Source: UBA7985 sp965658725
GTDB taxonomy: Bacteria; Pseudomonadota; Alphaproteobacteria; UBA7985
Length of the DNA: 64,000 nucleotides
Assembly: GCA_965658725.1 (NCBI GenBank)
Contig: CBFHUI010000001.1
Coordinates: forward strand, 1 to 64,000
Direction of reading: 5' to 3'
Every line of letters starts with the position of its first letter. Positions within the stretch are counted from its first letter, which is position 1. A program made the translations under genes and the position numbers. Under the pieces are notes generated by a model. The model ran no database searches. It worked only from the letters and a program-made list of their open reading frames with translations, and was not told the DNA's origin. This document shows, piece after piece, positions 27,183-35,455 of the stretch.

Positions 27183-28213
27183 CAGGATTTTGGCGGAAAG
27201 ACGGGCACGTCGAAGCGTCTGAAGAGACGCATAAGGTGGATTATGACGACCACGACCTCGACGATGCTGGTGAGTTCGCCCCGAGATATGACGACGATGA
27301 CCCCGGGTCAGCGCTAGAGCAGCGGCGGCGCAAGCTGTCGCGTGCTTCGCGTCACCGCCGCATCAGCACCTTCCTGCGCTTCGCTGTACCAGTGCTTGTT
27401 GCCGTTACGCTGGGCGGCGGGGGTCTATGGAGCTGGCAAAGCGGCCGCTGGGACATCGCCAGCATTCGCGGCGCACACGCTGCCCAGATTGCTGGCGCAG
27501 CCGTTGGCCTGCGGATCGAAGAATTCTCGATCTCTGGCCGCCGCTATACCCGCGAATCTGACATCGTTGCCGCCGTCGGTGCCTACTACGGCGATCCCAT
27601 CCTTGGCATTGAACCCGAAAGCGCCAAGCTGCGCGTTGAGGGCTTGCCCTGGGTGGCACGAGCCGAGGTTGAACGCATCCTGCCGAAAACCATTTCCGTG
27701 CGCGTGATCGAGCGCGTGCCTCTCGCGATCTGGCAGAGCAACGACTTACACCAGATTATCGACACCAACGGTGAAGTCATCCTTGACCAGTCAGCCTCTG
27801 ACTTTCTCGACTTGCCCGTCGTCTCAGGCGATGGCGCTGAGGAAGCGGCGGCAGAATTGCTGTCCGTGCTGAGCATTGTGCCGTCGATCCGCCAGTATGT
27901 TGTTGCCGCCGAGCGGCGCGGAGACCGGCGCTGGGATCTGTTCCTGACGCTGGGAATCAAGGTACAGCTCCCCGACGAAAATGCTGACCTGGCCCTGCGC
28001 CGCCTATCTGAGGCCGAAGGACGCTATGGGCTGTTCAACCGGGACATTGTAAACATCGACATGCGTGTCCCCGATCGAATGATCGTTCGAAAGCGGGACG
28101 AATCCGATCCATCTGATCTCGATTTGTTCTCGAATGAAAAGAATGTTTCGACGTTTTTTCAGGATAGTAGCGAAAATAGCTTAACTCCCGCGTCAGATTC
28201 GTTTACATTATAA
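27170..28213 (+). CDS. ftsQ: Cell division protein FtsQ
   Basis: FtsQ is the bitopic divisome scaffold that binds FtsL and FtsB. The 347 aa protein has a long, charged cytosolic N-terminus (about 1-65), one transmembrane helix (about 66-85), a POTRA domain (about 120-190, FSISGRRYTRESDIVAAVG and GLPWVARAEVERILPKT) and the FtsQ/DivIB domain with VIERVPLAIWQ. A hydrophilic C-terminal extension of about 35 residues follows the domain. ATG at 27170 lies within the 3' end of ddl. Confidence 0.92.
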   Translation: MRRLTGFWRKDGHVEASEETHKVDYDDHDLDDAGEFAPRYDDDDPGSALEQRRRKLSRASRHRRISTFLRFAVPVLVAVTLGGGGLWSWQSGRWDIASIRGAHAAQIAGAAVGLRIEEFSISGRRYTRESDIVAAVGAYYGDPILGIEPESAKLRVEGLPWVARAEVERILPKTISVRVIERVPLAIWQSNDLHQIIDTNGEVILDQSASDFLDLPVVSGDGAEEAAAELLSVLSIVPSIRQYVVAAERRGDRRWDLFLTLGIKVQLPDENADLALRRLSEAEGRYGLFNRDIVNIDMRVPDRMIVRKRDESDPSDLDLFSNEKNVSTFFQDSSENSLTPASDSFTL

Positions 28214-28258
28214 GGCGTCGCGGAGTGTCTCCTATTTTGTGTGACGGTTTCCGCACCG

Positions 28259-28280
28259 ACGTCTGAATTTTTCCAGACGT
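28259..28280 (+). promoter_or_regulatory. Perfect inverted repeat in the ftsQ-ftsA gap
   Basis: ACGTCTG (28259-28265) and CAGACGT (28274-28280) form a 7-bp perfect dyad with an AT-rich 8-nt centre, 63 nt before ftsA. A second, imperfect dyad (GCGCTC at 28299 and GAGTGCGC at 28312) follows. There is no strong T tract after the first stem, so a terminator is unlikely. The 130-bp gap is the only sizeable break within the dcw cluster, so a local promoter or operator for ftsA-ftsZ is plausible. Confidence 0.4.
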
Positions 28281-28343
28281 GATTTTGTAATGAATTCAGC
28301 GCTCGGTTTCTGAGTGCGCATTTGATGGAACTTATTTTAGCCT

Positions 28344-29627
28344 ATGCGAACGCTCCGTTCACATCGCGGCTTATACGGGGTCTTAGACGTTGGATCGTCG
28401 AAGATTACGTGCCTCGTGATAAACGCGACCAACCCTCGTTCACCGCGCATTCTGGGCATGGGGCACCGTGCTTCCAAGGGTATGCGTGCGGGCGAGATTG
28501 TGGACATGGATGCCGCGCAGGAAGCGATCCTCGCGACCGTCACGGACGCTGAAGACGCCGCAGGCCTCACCATCGAAGACATGTTCGTGTGCTATTCTGG
28601 TGGAAAGCCGCGCAGCCAGCTGGTTGATCTTGAGATCGACGTGAGCGGCCACGCGGTCAGCGAGACCCACGTCAGTGCGCTGGTTTCCTATGCCGCGCAG
28701 ACCCTGCCCTTTGAGCAGGAAAGCGTGCGCCCCATGCACCGGCTCCACACCCTGCCCGTTGACTACCGGGTGGACCGCAATCACGGCATCAGCGACCCGC
28801 GCGGGATGACGGCAGAGCGGCTGGGTTCGCGACTGTTGGCCGTATCAGTCTCTCGCTCCAGCCTCGACAACATCATCGACGCGATCGACAAGTGCCACTT
28901 GAACATCCGCGGCGTCATGGTGGGTGGATTGGCGAGCCATTACTCGGTGATGACCGAGGAAGAGATGCAGCTGGGCGCGTGCCTGGTGGAAATTGGCGCG
29001 TCGGTTTCGACACTGGTTGCCTTTAGTGGCGGCGGTGCCGTGCATCTGGAGACGCTGCCCATCGGCTCCGATCACCTCACACGCGATCTGGCAGCCGCTC
29101 TGAACTGTAACATTGCAGCGGCCGAGCGGATCAAGACGCTCTACGGTTCTGCGCTGAGTAACCCTTCTGACAGTGACCGCGAAATCCGACTACCTCAGGA
29201 AGCCATGAACGGCGGGCTGGTGGGCAGTGACCGGATCACGCGCTCTTTCGTTGTTGGGATTATTCAACCGCGTTTGGATGAGATGCTGAGCATGCTCAAG
29301 CAGCGGATCGATCATCCAAACCTTCGTAAGTACGCGGGTCGCCGCGTTGTTTTCACCGGCGGAGGCGCAAACCTCACCGGCCTGCGCGACTACGCAACCA
29401 TGGCGCTTAGCCGCCAAATCCGAATTGGACGCCCTCGCGAGATCACCGGGATTCCGGCTTCCCGCGTTGGCTTTGAACTATCTGCCGCTCTGGGCTTGGC
29501 GCATTTCACCGCCACAGCCGGAACCAAAGCAGCTGCCAGTTCAATGGGTGCTGCCCCGCTGCAGCAGAAGTCCTTGCTTCAGTCCATACCGTTGGTGGGT
29601 GGGCTTTTTTCAAAGAGGGCGGCGTAA
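28344..29627 (+). CDS. ftsA: Cell division protein FtsA
   Basis: FtsA is the actin-like protein that tethers FtsZ filaments to the inner membrane. The 427 aa protein has the phosphate-1 motif GVLDVGSSKITCLV (about 12-25), the 1C domain with GMGHRASKGMRAGEIVDM, the VEIGASVSTLVAFSGGG nucleotide segment, and VVFTGGGANLTGLRDYA. The C-terminus ends in a short amphipathic segment (VGGLFSKRAA) typical of the membrane-targeting sequence. The ribosome-binding site before ATG 28344 is weak. ftsZ starts 75 nt downstream. Confidence 0.95.
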   Translation: MRTLRSHRGLYGVLDVGSSKITCLVINATNPRSPRILGMGHRASKGMRAGEIVDMDAAQEAILATVTDAEDAAGLTIEDMFVCYSGGKPRSQLVDLEIDVSGHAVSETHVSALVSYAAQTLPFEQESVRPMHRLHTLPVDYRVDRNHGISDPRGMTAERLGSRLLAVSVSRSSLDNIIDAIDKCHLNIRGVMVGGLASHYSVMTEEEMQLGACLVEIGASVSTLVAFSGGGAVHLETLPIGSDHLTRDLAAALNCNIAAAERIKTLYGSALSNPSDSDREIRLPQEAMNGGLVGSDRITRSFVVGIIQPRLDEMLSMLKQRIDHPNLRKYAGRRVVFTGGGANLTGLRDYATMALSRQIRIGRPREITGIPASRVGFELSAALGLAHFTATAGTKAAASSMGAAPLQQKSLLQSIPLVGGLFSKRAA

Positions 29628-29666
29628 AAAGACTGTCCTCAAAAATAATAAGACCAAACGGTTACA

Positions 29667-29679
29667 GCGACAAAGTCGC
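29667..29679 (+). other. Small hairpin just upstream of the ftsZ ribosome-binding site
   Basis: GCGAC-AAA-GTCGC forms a 5-bp stem with a 3-nt loop, ending 24 nt before the chosen ftsZ ATG and 13 nt before GGAG. It could influence translation of ftsZ or be incidental. No T tract follows. Confidence 0.3.
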
Positions 29680-29702
29680 ATAAGATACTAGTGGAGATTA
29701 TT

Positions 29703-31745
29703 ATGTGTGCTCTTAATTTGGGCGTTCCAGATCAGAAGTCGGTGTTTAAGCCGCGCATTCTGGTCCTTGGCGTTGGTGGCGCCGGTGGAAACGCCGTAAA
29801 CAATATGATTCAAGCCGACCTCCAAGGGGTCGAATTTGCTGTTGCGAACACCGATGCGCAGGCGCTCGAGATGTCTTTGAGCGATCGCCGGGTGCGACTG
29901 GGTACTATGGCCACACAGGGCCTGGGCGCGGGCGCAAACCCTGTTGTGGGTCGCGCGGCTGCCGAAGAATCGCTGCAGGATGTGCTTGACGAAATCGGCG
30001 ACGTAAACATGGTCTTCATCACTGCTGGCATGGGCGGCGGCACCGGAACTGGTGCAGCGCCATTGATTGCTAAGGCTCTGAAAGAACGCGGTGTTTTGAC
30101 CGTCGGCGTCGCGACCAAGCCCTTTGCATTTGAAGGCATCGTCCGCATGCGTCAGGCTGAAGAAGGCATCGATCTTTTCGCCGGTGCCGTCGATACACTG
30201 ATCGTCATCCCGAACGAAAACCTCTTCCGCATTGCCAACGAGCGCACGTCGTACGCGGACGCGCTGAAGATGGCTGATGAAGTGCTTTACGACGGTGTTC
30301 GGGCCATTTCCGACCTGATCGTCCGTCCGGGTAACATCAACCTCGACTTCGCCGATGTTCGCGCACTGATGACCGTCATGGGCAAGTCAATGATGGGGAC
30401 AGGTGAAGCCGAGGGCGAGAACCGGGCGATGGAAGCCGCTGAGTTGGCCATCTCCAACCCACTCCTGGACGACATCAACCTTGCATCGGCCAAAGGCGTG
30501 CTGCTGAACATTTCCGGCGGTCCAGACCTGACCATGTACGAAGTCGATGAAGCCGCAAAGCGGATCACCCGCGAGGTTCTCCCAGACAGCAACATCATCA
30601 CCGGCACCTCGATCGATCCGAACCTCGAAGGCTCCGTCCGGGTGTCTGTGGTCGCTACAGGCATTGACGAAGAAGCAAACGCCAAGGCTGGTACGCCGCC
30701 GAGCGCCTTTGCTCGACCCGAGCCGCAAGTCGCAACCCCTGCGCCGCTGAAGCCACTGGCTGCGAAACCAGCTGCAGCGCCGATCAACACCACGCCTGCC
30801 GCAGCCCCCATGGCACGCTCCTCGTTCAACGTGACGGGCGCGGGTGGTGTGGTTCACACCATTCAGGGCACCCCAGGCACGATGGAGTTCGCGCGCTCGG
30901 TCGCCAATCCGCCTAAGCACGCGACACAACCAAGCGCCCCTGAGGCCGCTCCTTCCACCACGCAGGCTACGGTGCCAATTGCAGAGGCCAAGCCACGCAA
31001 TCCGATTGCACCCCTGCCAGAATCCCTGCTGACCCCACCCGCTCGCAACGAGATGATGGAGTTCCGGGAGATGCAGGCGACGCAGACTGCCGCAACCGCT
31101 TCAGCTCTGCGGGAAGAACCTGCACCGCAGCCTGCCCCGCAGGTTCGCGAAACCCAGTCGGCCTTTCCTTCCCCTGAGCTGCGCCAGAGCAAACTGCTCC
31201 GCGCACAGCACGAAGCGGCACAGCGCCCGGCAATGGACAACTACACGCACCAGCCAGAGCCAGCGCCGGCGCCTATGGCATTCGAGGCACCTGAACCCGC
31301 CCCTGCGGTAACGGTTCCAGAAGCCCCCGTAGTATCGCGCGAGCCAGAGCCAAGGACGATGTTCGAGCCGCTGGTCGAGACCGCATCCTACGAGCAGGAA
31401 ACCCAAGAAGAGCTGTTCTACGAGCCAGAGGAGCAGCAGCGTCCAGCCGGTCCAACCAGCGCTCTGGGTCGCCTCTTGGGTCTGGCGCGCGGCGGCTTCT
31501 CCCAGCGTCCAAGCGCTGAAGACGTCCACGAAGCGGAATACCGACAGTCCATGCATGAAAGCGGCTTCGACCGCTTGGGCTCGGAGACTGCACCAGCCGC
31601 GCCGAGCGCTGGCCGTGGCCTAAACTCCGCTGCGCAGCGTCCTCCGCTCACCAGCATTTCCACCACACCAACCGACAGCGCTGAAATGGATCTCGACGAA
31701 TCCGAGATGAACATTCCGGCATTTCTTCGCCGTCAGATGAATTAA
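29703..31745 (+). CDS. ftsZ: Cell division GTPase FtsZ with very long C-terminal linker
   Basis: FtsZ is the tubulin-like GTPase that forms the division ring. The 680 aa protein has a standard GTPase core (about 15-325): GVGGAGGNAVNNM, the tubulin signature ITAGMGGGTGTGAAP, and the T7-loop region NLDFADVRALMT. It then has an unusually long Pro/Ala/Glu-rich linker of about 340 residues and ends with the alphaproteobacterial conserved peptide MNIPAFLRRQMN, which binds FtsA. The frame opens at a GTG (29691), but ATG 29703 behind GTGGAG is chosen. Linkers in better-known Alphaproteobacteria are shorter (Caulobacter FtsZ is about 508 aa in all). Confidence 0.97.
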   Translation: MCALNLGVPDQKSVFKPRILVLGVGGAGGNAVNNMIQADLQGVEFAVANTDAQALEMSLSDRRVRLGTMATQGLGAGANPVVGRAAAEESLQDVLDEIGDVNMVFITAGMGGGTGTGAAPLIAKALKERGVLTVGVATKPFAFEGIVRMRQAEEGIDLFAGAVDTLIVIPNENLFRIANERTSYADALKMADEVLYDGVRAISDLIVRPGNINLDFADVRALMTVMGKSMMGTGEAEGENRAMEAAELAISNPLLDDINLASAKGVLLNISGGPDLTMYEVDEAAKRITREVLPDSNIITGTSIDPNLEGSVRVSVVATGIDEEANAKAGTPPSAFARPEPQVATPAPLKPLAAKPAAAPINTTPAAAPMARSSFNVTGAGGVVHTIQGTPGTMEFARSVANPPKHATQPSAPEAAPSTTQATVPIAEAKPRNPIAPLPESLLTPPARNEMMEFREMQATQTAATASALREEPAPQPAPQVRETQSAFPSPELRQSKLLRAQHEAAQRPAMDNYTHQPEPAPAPMAFEAPEPAPAVTVPEAPVVSREPEPRTMFEPLVETASYEQETQEELFYEPEEQQRPAGPTSALGRLLGLARGGFSQRPSAEDVHEAEYRQSMHESGFDRLGSETAPAAPSAGRGLNSAAQRPPLTSISTTPTDSAEMDLDESEMNIPAFLRRQMN

Positions 31746-31802
31746 GCGCCCGGTAAGCGCTTAAGTCATATTTCCACCGACTTACCACCAACATTCTCCA
31801 CG

Positions 31803-31838
31803 GGGCGGAGTGCTAAGGCACTTCCGCCCTTTCTTTTT
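31803..31838 (+). terminator. Intrinsic terminator after ftsZ
   Basis: The stem GGGCGGA-GTGC (31803-31813) pairs with GCAC-TCCGCCC (31818-31829) with one bulged T, and is closed by loop TAAG. TTTCTTTTT follows at 31830-31838. A second inverted repeat, TAAGTC (31762-31767) and GACTTA (31779-31784), lies upstream. This should end the dcw transcript before lpxC. Confidence 0.88.
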
Positions 31839-31888
31839 GCCGTGAGCTGACGCACACCGGCAGGAACGTTGAAACCTTGGTCGGGTCT

Positions 31889-32815
31889 GTGGTCACTCAA
31901 AAAACCCTCGCGCAGCCACTGCGCCTCGCTGGTATGACTTTGCACGCAGGGGTTCCCGTCTCCTGCACCATCGCGCCAGCACCGATCGGCCACGGGCTCG
32001 TGTTCCGTCGTCTCGATGCCTTGCCCGAGGTCGCGGACGTGCCTGCCTCCCCCGAGACCATCGTCACCGCGCCCATGTGCTCTCGGATCGCCAATGAAGG
32101 CGGGTCGAGCGTCTCCACCCTTGAGCATCTGATGGCGGCGTTTCGTTCGTTTGAGGTGAGCAATGCGCTGATCACGCTGGACGGACCAGAAGTGCCCATC
32201 CTTGACGGCTCGGCCCTACCATGGCTGCGAGCCTTGCAGGACGCAGGGATCGAAGACCAGCACGCGCCCGCACGGGTCATCCGTCTGCTCCGCCGGGTCA
32301 GCGTGAGCGATGGCGATCGTCAAGCCGTGCTCGATCCCTTGGCGGACCATGAAACCGAGGCCCGCTTTACCGCTTCCATCACCTTTGACGTCGCCTCCAT
32401 CGGTGAGCAGTCGTTTACCAGCGGCTGCACGCCCGAGGCTTTCGAATGCGACCTTGCGCCGGCGCGCAGTTTCGTGGTGGCATCTCAACTGCCCGGTTTA
32501 CAGTCTAAGGGGCTGGTGCGAGGCGGCTCGCTGGCCAACGCGGTGGTGTTTGACACGGCTGGTGTTCGCAACCCGGAAGGTCTGCGCTTCAACGACGAAC
32601 CCGCACGGCACAAGGTGCTTGATGCTGTCGGTGACCTGTATCTGGGCGGGGTGCAGATCCAAGCGCACTACCGCGGCACCAAGGCAGGTCACGCGCTGCA
32701 CGCCGCGCTCTTGCGTGCGCTATTCGCTGATGCAAGCGCATGGACTTGGGATGAGGCGACTGATCGAGACGCCGAGGCGCGCAAAGTAGTGGCATTCCGC
32801 TCGGCTCAGCGGTAA
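31889..32815 (+). CDS. lpxC: UDP-3-O-acyl-N-acetylglucosamine deacetylase LpxC
   Basis: LpxC is the zinc amidase of the first committed step of lipid A synthesis. Zinc ligands are visible: His in STLEHLMAAF, and His and Asp in ARHKVLDAVGDLYL; the catalytic His is in KAGHALHAALLRAL. The general-base glutamate is in TLEHL. LpxC in E. coli begins MIKQRTL; here the frame reads VVTQKTL from a GTG at 31889, so I take that start (308 aa), though a TTG at 31877 with AGGA upstream is possible (312 aa). It follows the ftsZ terminator. Confidence 0.94.
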   Translation: MVTQKTLAQPLRLAGMTLHAGVPVSCTIAPAPIGHGLVFRRLDALPEVADVPASPETIVTAPMCSRIANEGGSSVSTLEHLMAAFRSFEVSNALITLDGPEVPILDGSALPWLRALQDAGIEDQHAPARVIRLLRRVSVSDGDRQAVLDPLADHETEARFTASITFDVASIGEQSFTSGCTPEAFECDLAPARSFVVASQLPGLQSKGLVRGGSLANAVVFDTAGVRNPEGLRFNDEPARHKVLDAVGDLYLGGVQIQAHYRGTKAGHALHAALLRALFADASAWTWDEATDRDAEARKVVAFRSAQR

Positions 32816-32884
32816 AACACTGGCAAGATTATGCGGGTACCCTCAAGCAACCCGCGCCCGGCCAATGAGGATGGTTTACGGCAC

Positions 32885-33706
32885 GTGAAAGCGTTTCTGC
32901 CCCTAGTTCTTGCGCTCGTCGCAGCGGCGACCCTGACCGCTTGCGAGGACCGCGAAGACCGTATCGAGCGCCTCCAGACGGACGCGGATACGATCGAAGA
33001 GCTGTCCATCGAAGCCCAGCGCTCGGCCAACGCGGGCCGGTTGGCCGAAGCCGCACGCCTGCTCGATGAGATTGACCGGCAGTTTCCAACCTCTCCCGAA
33101 GCCCCGCGCGCGCTGGTCCTTGCCGGGCGGTATTACTTCGAGGCGCAGGAATACGAACTCGCTACGGCCATTCTATCCCGGTTCATCCGCGATCACGGTG
33201 GCCATCCGGACATCGCTTACGCTTACTATCTGCGCGGCGTGTCGTCGTACCGCTCCGTATCTGACGTGGACAAGGACGAGGGCGATACCTCAAACGCCGA
33301 AGCGCATCTGCGCGCGACCATCGATCAGTTTGCCGGGACAGACTATGCGCTTGACGCCAGCGTCAAGCTTAACGCGATCAAGAACCAGCGCGCCGCGAAG
33401 GAGCTGGTTACGGGCAAGTTCTATCATCAGCGCCGCGAGTATATGGCCGCGCTGAATCGCTATCAGAACGTGATCCAGGACTACCCGGACTCGACCTACG
33501 TCGAAGAAGCCCTCTACCGGATCATCGAAGTCTACCGCTCGCTGGGTTTGACGGCGGAGGCAAAAAACACCGCTGTCGTTCTGGGTCACAACTTCCCGGA
33601 CAGCCAGTGGTACTATAAAGCTTATGAGATTGTCGAAGGCCGCCTACCGGATCATATTGACCAGAGAAGCGGCGGCTTTTGGGGCGGTCTCAACCCCTTT
33701 GGCTAA
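32885..33706 (+). CDS. bamD: Outer membrane assembly lipoprotein BamD
   Basis: BamD is the essential lipoprotein partner of BamA in beta-barrel insertion into the outer membrane. From the GTG at 32885 the 273 aa product starts with a signal peptide and lipobox (LTAC), followed by five tetratricopeptide-like helical repeats, including AARLLDEIDRQFPTSPEAPRA, YELATAILSRFIRDHGGHP and YMAALNRYQNVIQDYP. The longer frame from 32831 would bury the signal peptide behind 18 extra residues, so the GTG is preferred. It lies 69 nt after lpxC. Confidence 0.93.
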   Translation: MKAFLPLVLALVAAATLTACEDREDRIERLQTDADTIEELSIEAQRSANAGRLAEAARLLDEIDRQFPTSPEAPRALVLAGRYYFEAQEYELATAILSRFIRDHGGHPDIAYAYYLRGVSSYRSVSDVDKDEGDTSNAEAHLRATIDQFAGTDYALDASVKLNAIKNQRAAKELVTGKFYHQRREYMAALNRYQNVIQDYPDSTYVEEALYRIIEVYRSLGLTAEAKNTAVVLGHNFPDSQWYYKAYEIVEGRLPDHIDQRSGGFWGGLNPFG

Positions 33707-33781
33707 CGCCAGCCTCCGCGCCCTTCGCCACTTGGCGTGAGGGCGTGGCCGGCCCTGTTCTGCGGATTTAGAGGCAGCCTT

Positions 33782-35455
33782 GTGCTCACCACGCTATCCA
33801 TACGCGACTTTGTCCTGATCGAGCAGCTGAGTCTTGAGCTGGGCCAAGGCCTGACCACGTTGACCGGGGAGACCGGCGCGGGGAAGTCGATTTTGCTGGA
33901 CGCGCTGGGCGTATGCATCGGCCTGCGTGCGAGCCCTGACATGGTCCGTTCCGGGGCGCGTCAGGCGTCGATCACCGCCGTCTTTGATGTTCCCGACCGC
34001 CACCCGGTGTTTCACGAACTGCGGGAGCTCGGTCTGTCCATCGATGACAACGAGCTGGTGCTGCGCCGCGTCATTCAAGCTGACGGCCGCAGCCGCGCCT
34101 TTGTCAACGACGAACCGACTTCAGCCTCGACCGTTCGGCGGCTGGGCGAAACCATGGTGGAGATTCAGGGGCAGTTTGATCTGCACGGCCTGCTGTCTCC
34201 CAGCCATCACCGGGCCGTTCTCGATACCTTTGCCCACAACGAAAGCCTGCTGAAGACCGTCCGCCGTTGCCATGACGCGTGGCACGCGGCGCAAGAAGAC
34301 TTTGACAGCGCTCAAGAAGATCTGGAACAGGCTCAGCGGGAAGAGTCCTACCTCCGCCACGCCACAGCCGAACTCGAAGACCTCGCACCGGAAGTCGGAG
34401 AGGTCGCGCGGCTGGAAACGCGGCGCGGGCTTCTGGGCAATGTCGCGGGCATTCAGGATGCCATCGCTCAGGCGGCGCAAGCCTTGGTTGGTGACGACAG
34501 CGCGGACGACCGCATCGGGTTGGCCTTCCGCACGCTTGAGCGCGCCGCCGAGCGCGGGGGCGAAGCCTTGCAACCGGCTTTGGATGCGGTGGACCGGGCC
34601 TCGCTGGAGATCAACGAAGCCATCGCCCAAATGGGCGCGGTGCAGAACGCATTGGACGCTGACCCGGACGAGCTGGCGCGGGTCGAGGACCGGCTGTTCC
34701 GCTATCGCGATCTGGCGCGCAAGCACAACGGCGACCCTGATGACCTCGCCATGCTGCTCGACCGCTTCCGGCGCGGGTTGGAAGCGCTGGACGACAGCAG
34801 CGCTCATATGGCCCGGTTACAAGCGGCCGTGAGCAAAGCGGCAACAGCGTACGACACCGCTGCGGAAAAGTTGTCAGACGCGCGGATAAAAGCAGCAAAG
34901 CGGCTCGACCGGACCGTTATGGCCGAGTTGCCCGTGCTCAAGCTCGAGCGCGCCCAATTCCAAACCGCGGTCCGCCCAGACCCGGAAAACCGCAGTGCCT
35001 CTGGGATCGACGCCGTGGAATTTACGGCAGCAACCAACCCCGGCGCTGCCTTTACCGCCATTCAGAAAACCGCCTCAGGTGGGGAGCTGTCGCGCTTCCT
35101 GCTCGCGCTGAAAGTTGCGCTGGCAAACGATAACCCCCTCCCCACGCTGGTCTTCGACGAGGTTGATGCCGGGGTAGGTGGAGCAACGGCGGAGGCCGTG
35201 GGCAAGCGACTGCAGAAGCTGGCTGAGACCGTTCAGGTTCTGGTCATCACCCACAGCCCACAAGTCGCGGCCAAAGGTGCGGATCACCTGCGCGTGGCCA
35301 AGACCGCGGAGAAGAAGGGCCAGATGAAGACCAGTGTTACCCTGCTCGACGCCGGCGAGCGCCGCCTGGAAGTCGCGCGCATGCTTGCCGGCGATACCGT
35401 GACCCCAGAGGCCAAAGCCGCCGCCGCCGCATTGCTGAGCGGGAGCGACGCGTGA
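33782..35455 (+). CDS. recN: DNA repair protein RecN
   Basis: RecN is an SMC-like ATPase acting in double-strand-break repair. The 557 aa protein has Walker A GETGAGKSILLDALG near residue 30, the QGQFDLHGLLSP segment, a long coiled-coil centre (about 150-370), and the C-terminal ABC signature ASGGELSRFLLALK with Walker B PTLVFDEVDAGVGG. GTG 33782, behind GAGG, begins VLTTLSIRDFVLIE as in relatives; the frame from 33737 is longer than needed. No alphaproteobacterial LexA box was seen upstream. The stop overlaps ligA (GTGA). Confidence 0.95.
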   Translation: MLTTLSIRDFVLIEQLSLELGQGLTTLTGETGAGKSILLDALGVCIGLRASPDMVRSGARQASITAVFDVPDRHPVFHELRELGLSIDDNELVLRRVIQADGRSRAFVNDEPTSASTVRRLGETMVEIQGQFDLHGLLSPSHHRAVLDTFAHNESLLKTVRRCHDAWHAAQEDFDSAQEDLEQAQREESYLRHATAELEDLAPEVGEVARLETRRGLLGNVAGIQDAIAQAAQALVGDDSADDRIGLAFRTLERAAERGGEALQPALDAVDRASLEINEAIAQMGAVQNALDADPDELARVEDRLFRYRDLARKHNGDPDDLAMLLDRFRRGLEALDDSSAHMARLQAAVSKAATAYDTAAEKLSDARIKAAKRLDRTVMAELPVLKLERAQFQTAVRPDPENRSASGIDAVEFTAATNPGAAFTAIQKTASGGELSRFLLALKVALANDNPLPTLVFDEVDAGVGGATAEAVGKRLQKLAETVQVLVITHSPQVAAKGADHLRVAKTAEKKGQMKTSVTLLDAGERRLEVARMLAGDTVTPEAKAAAAALLSGSDA

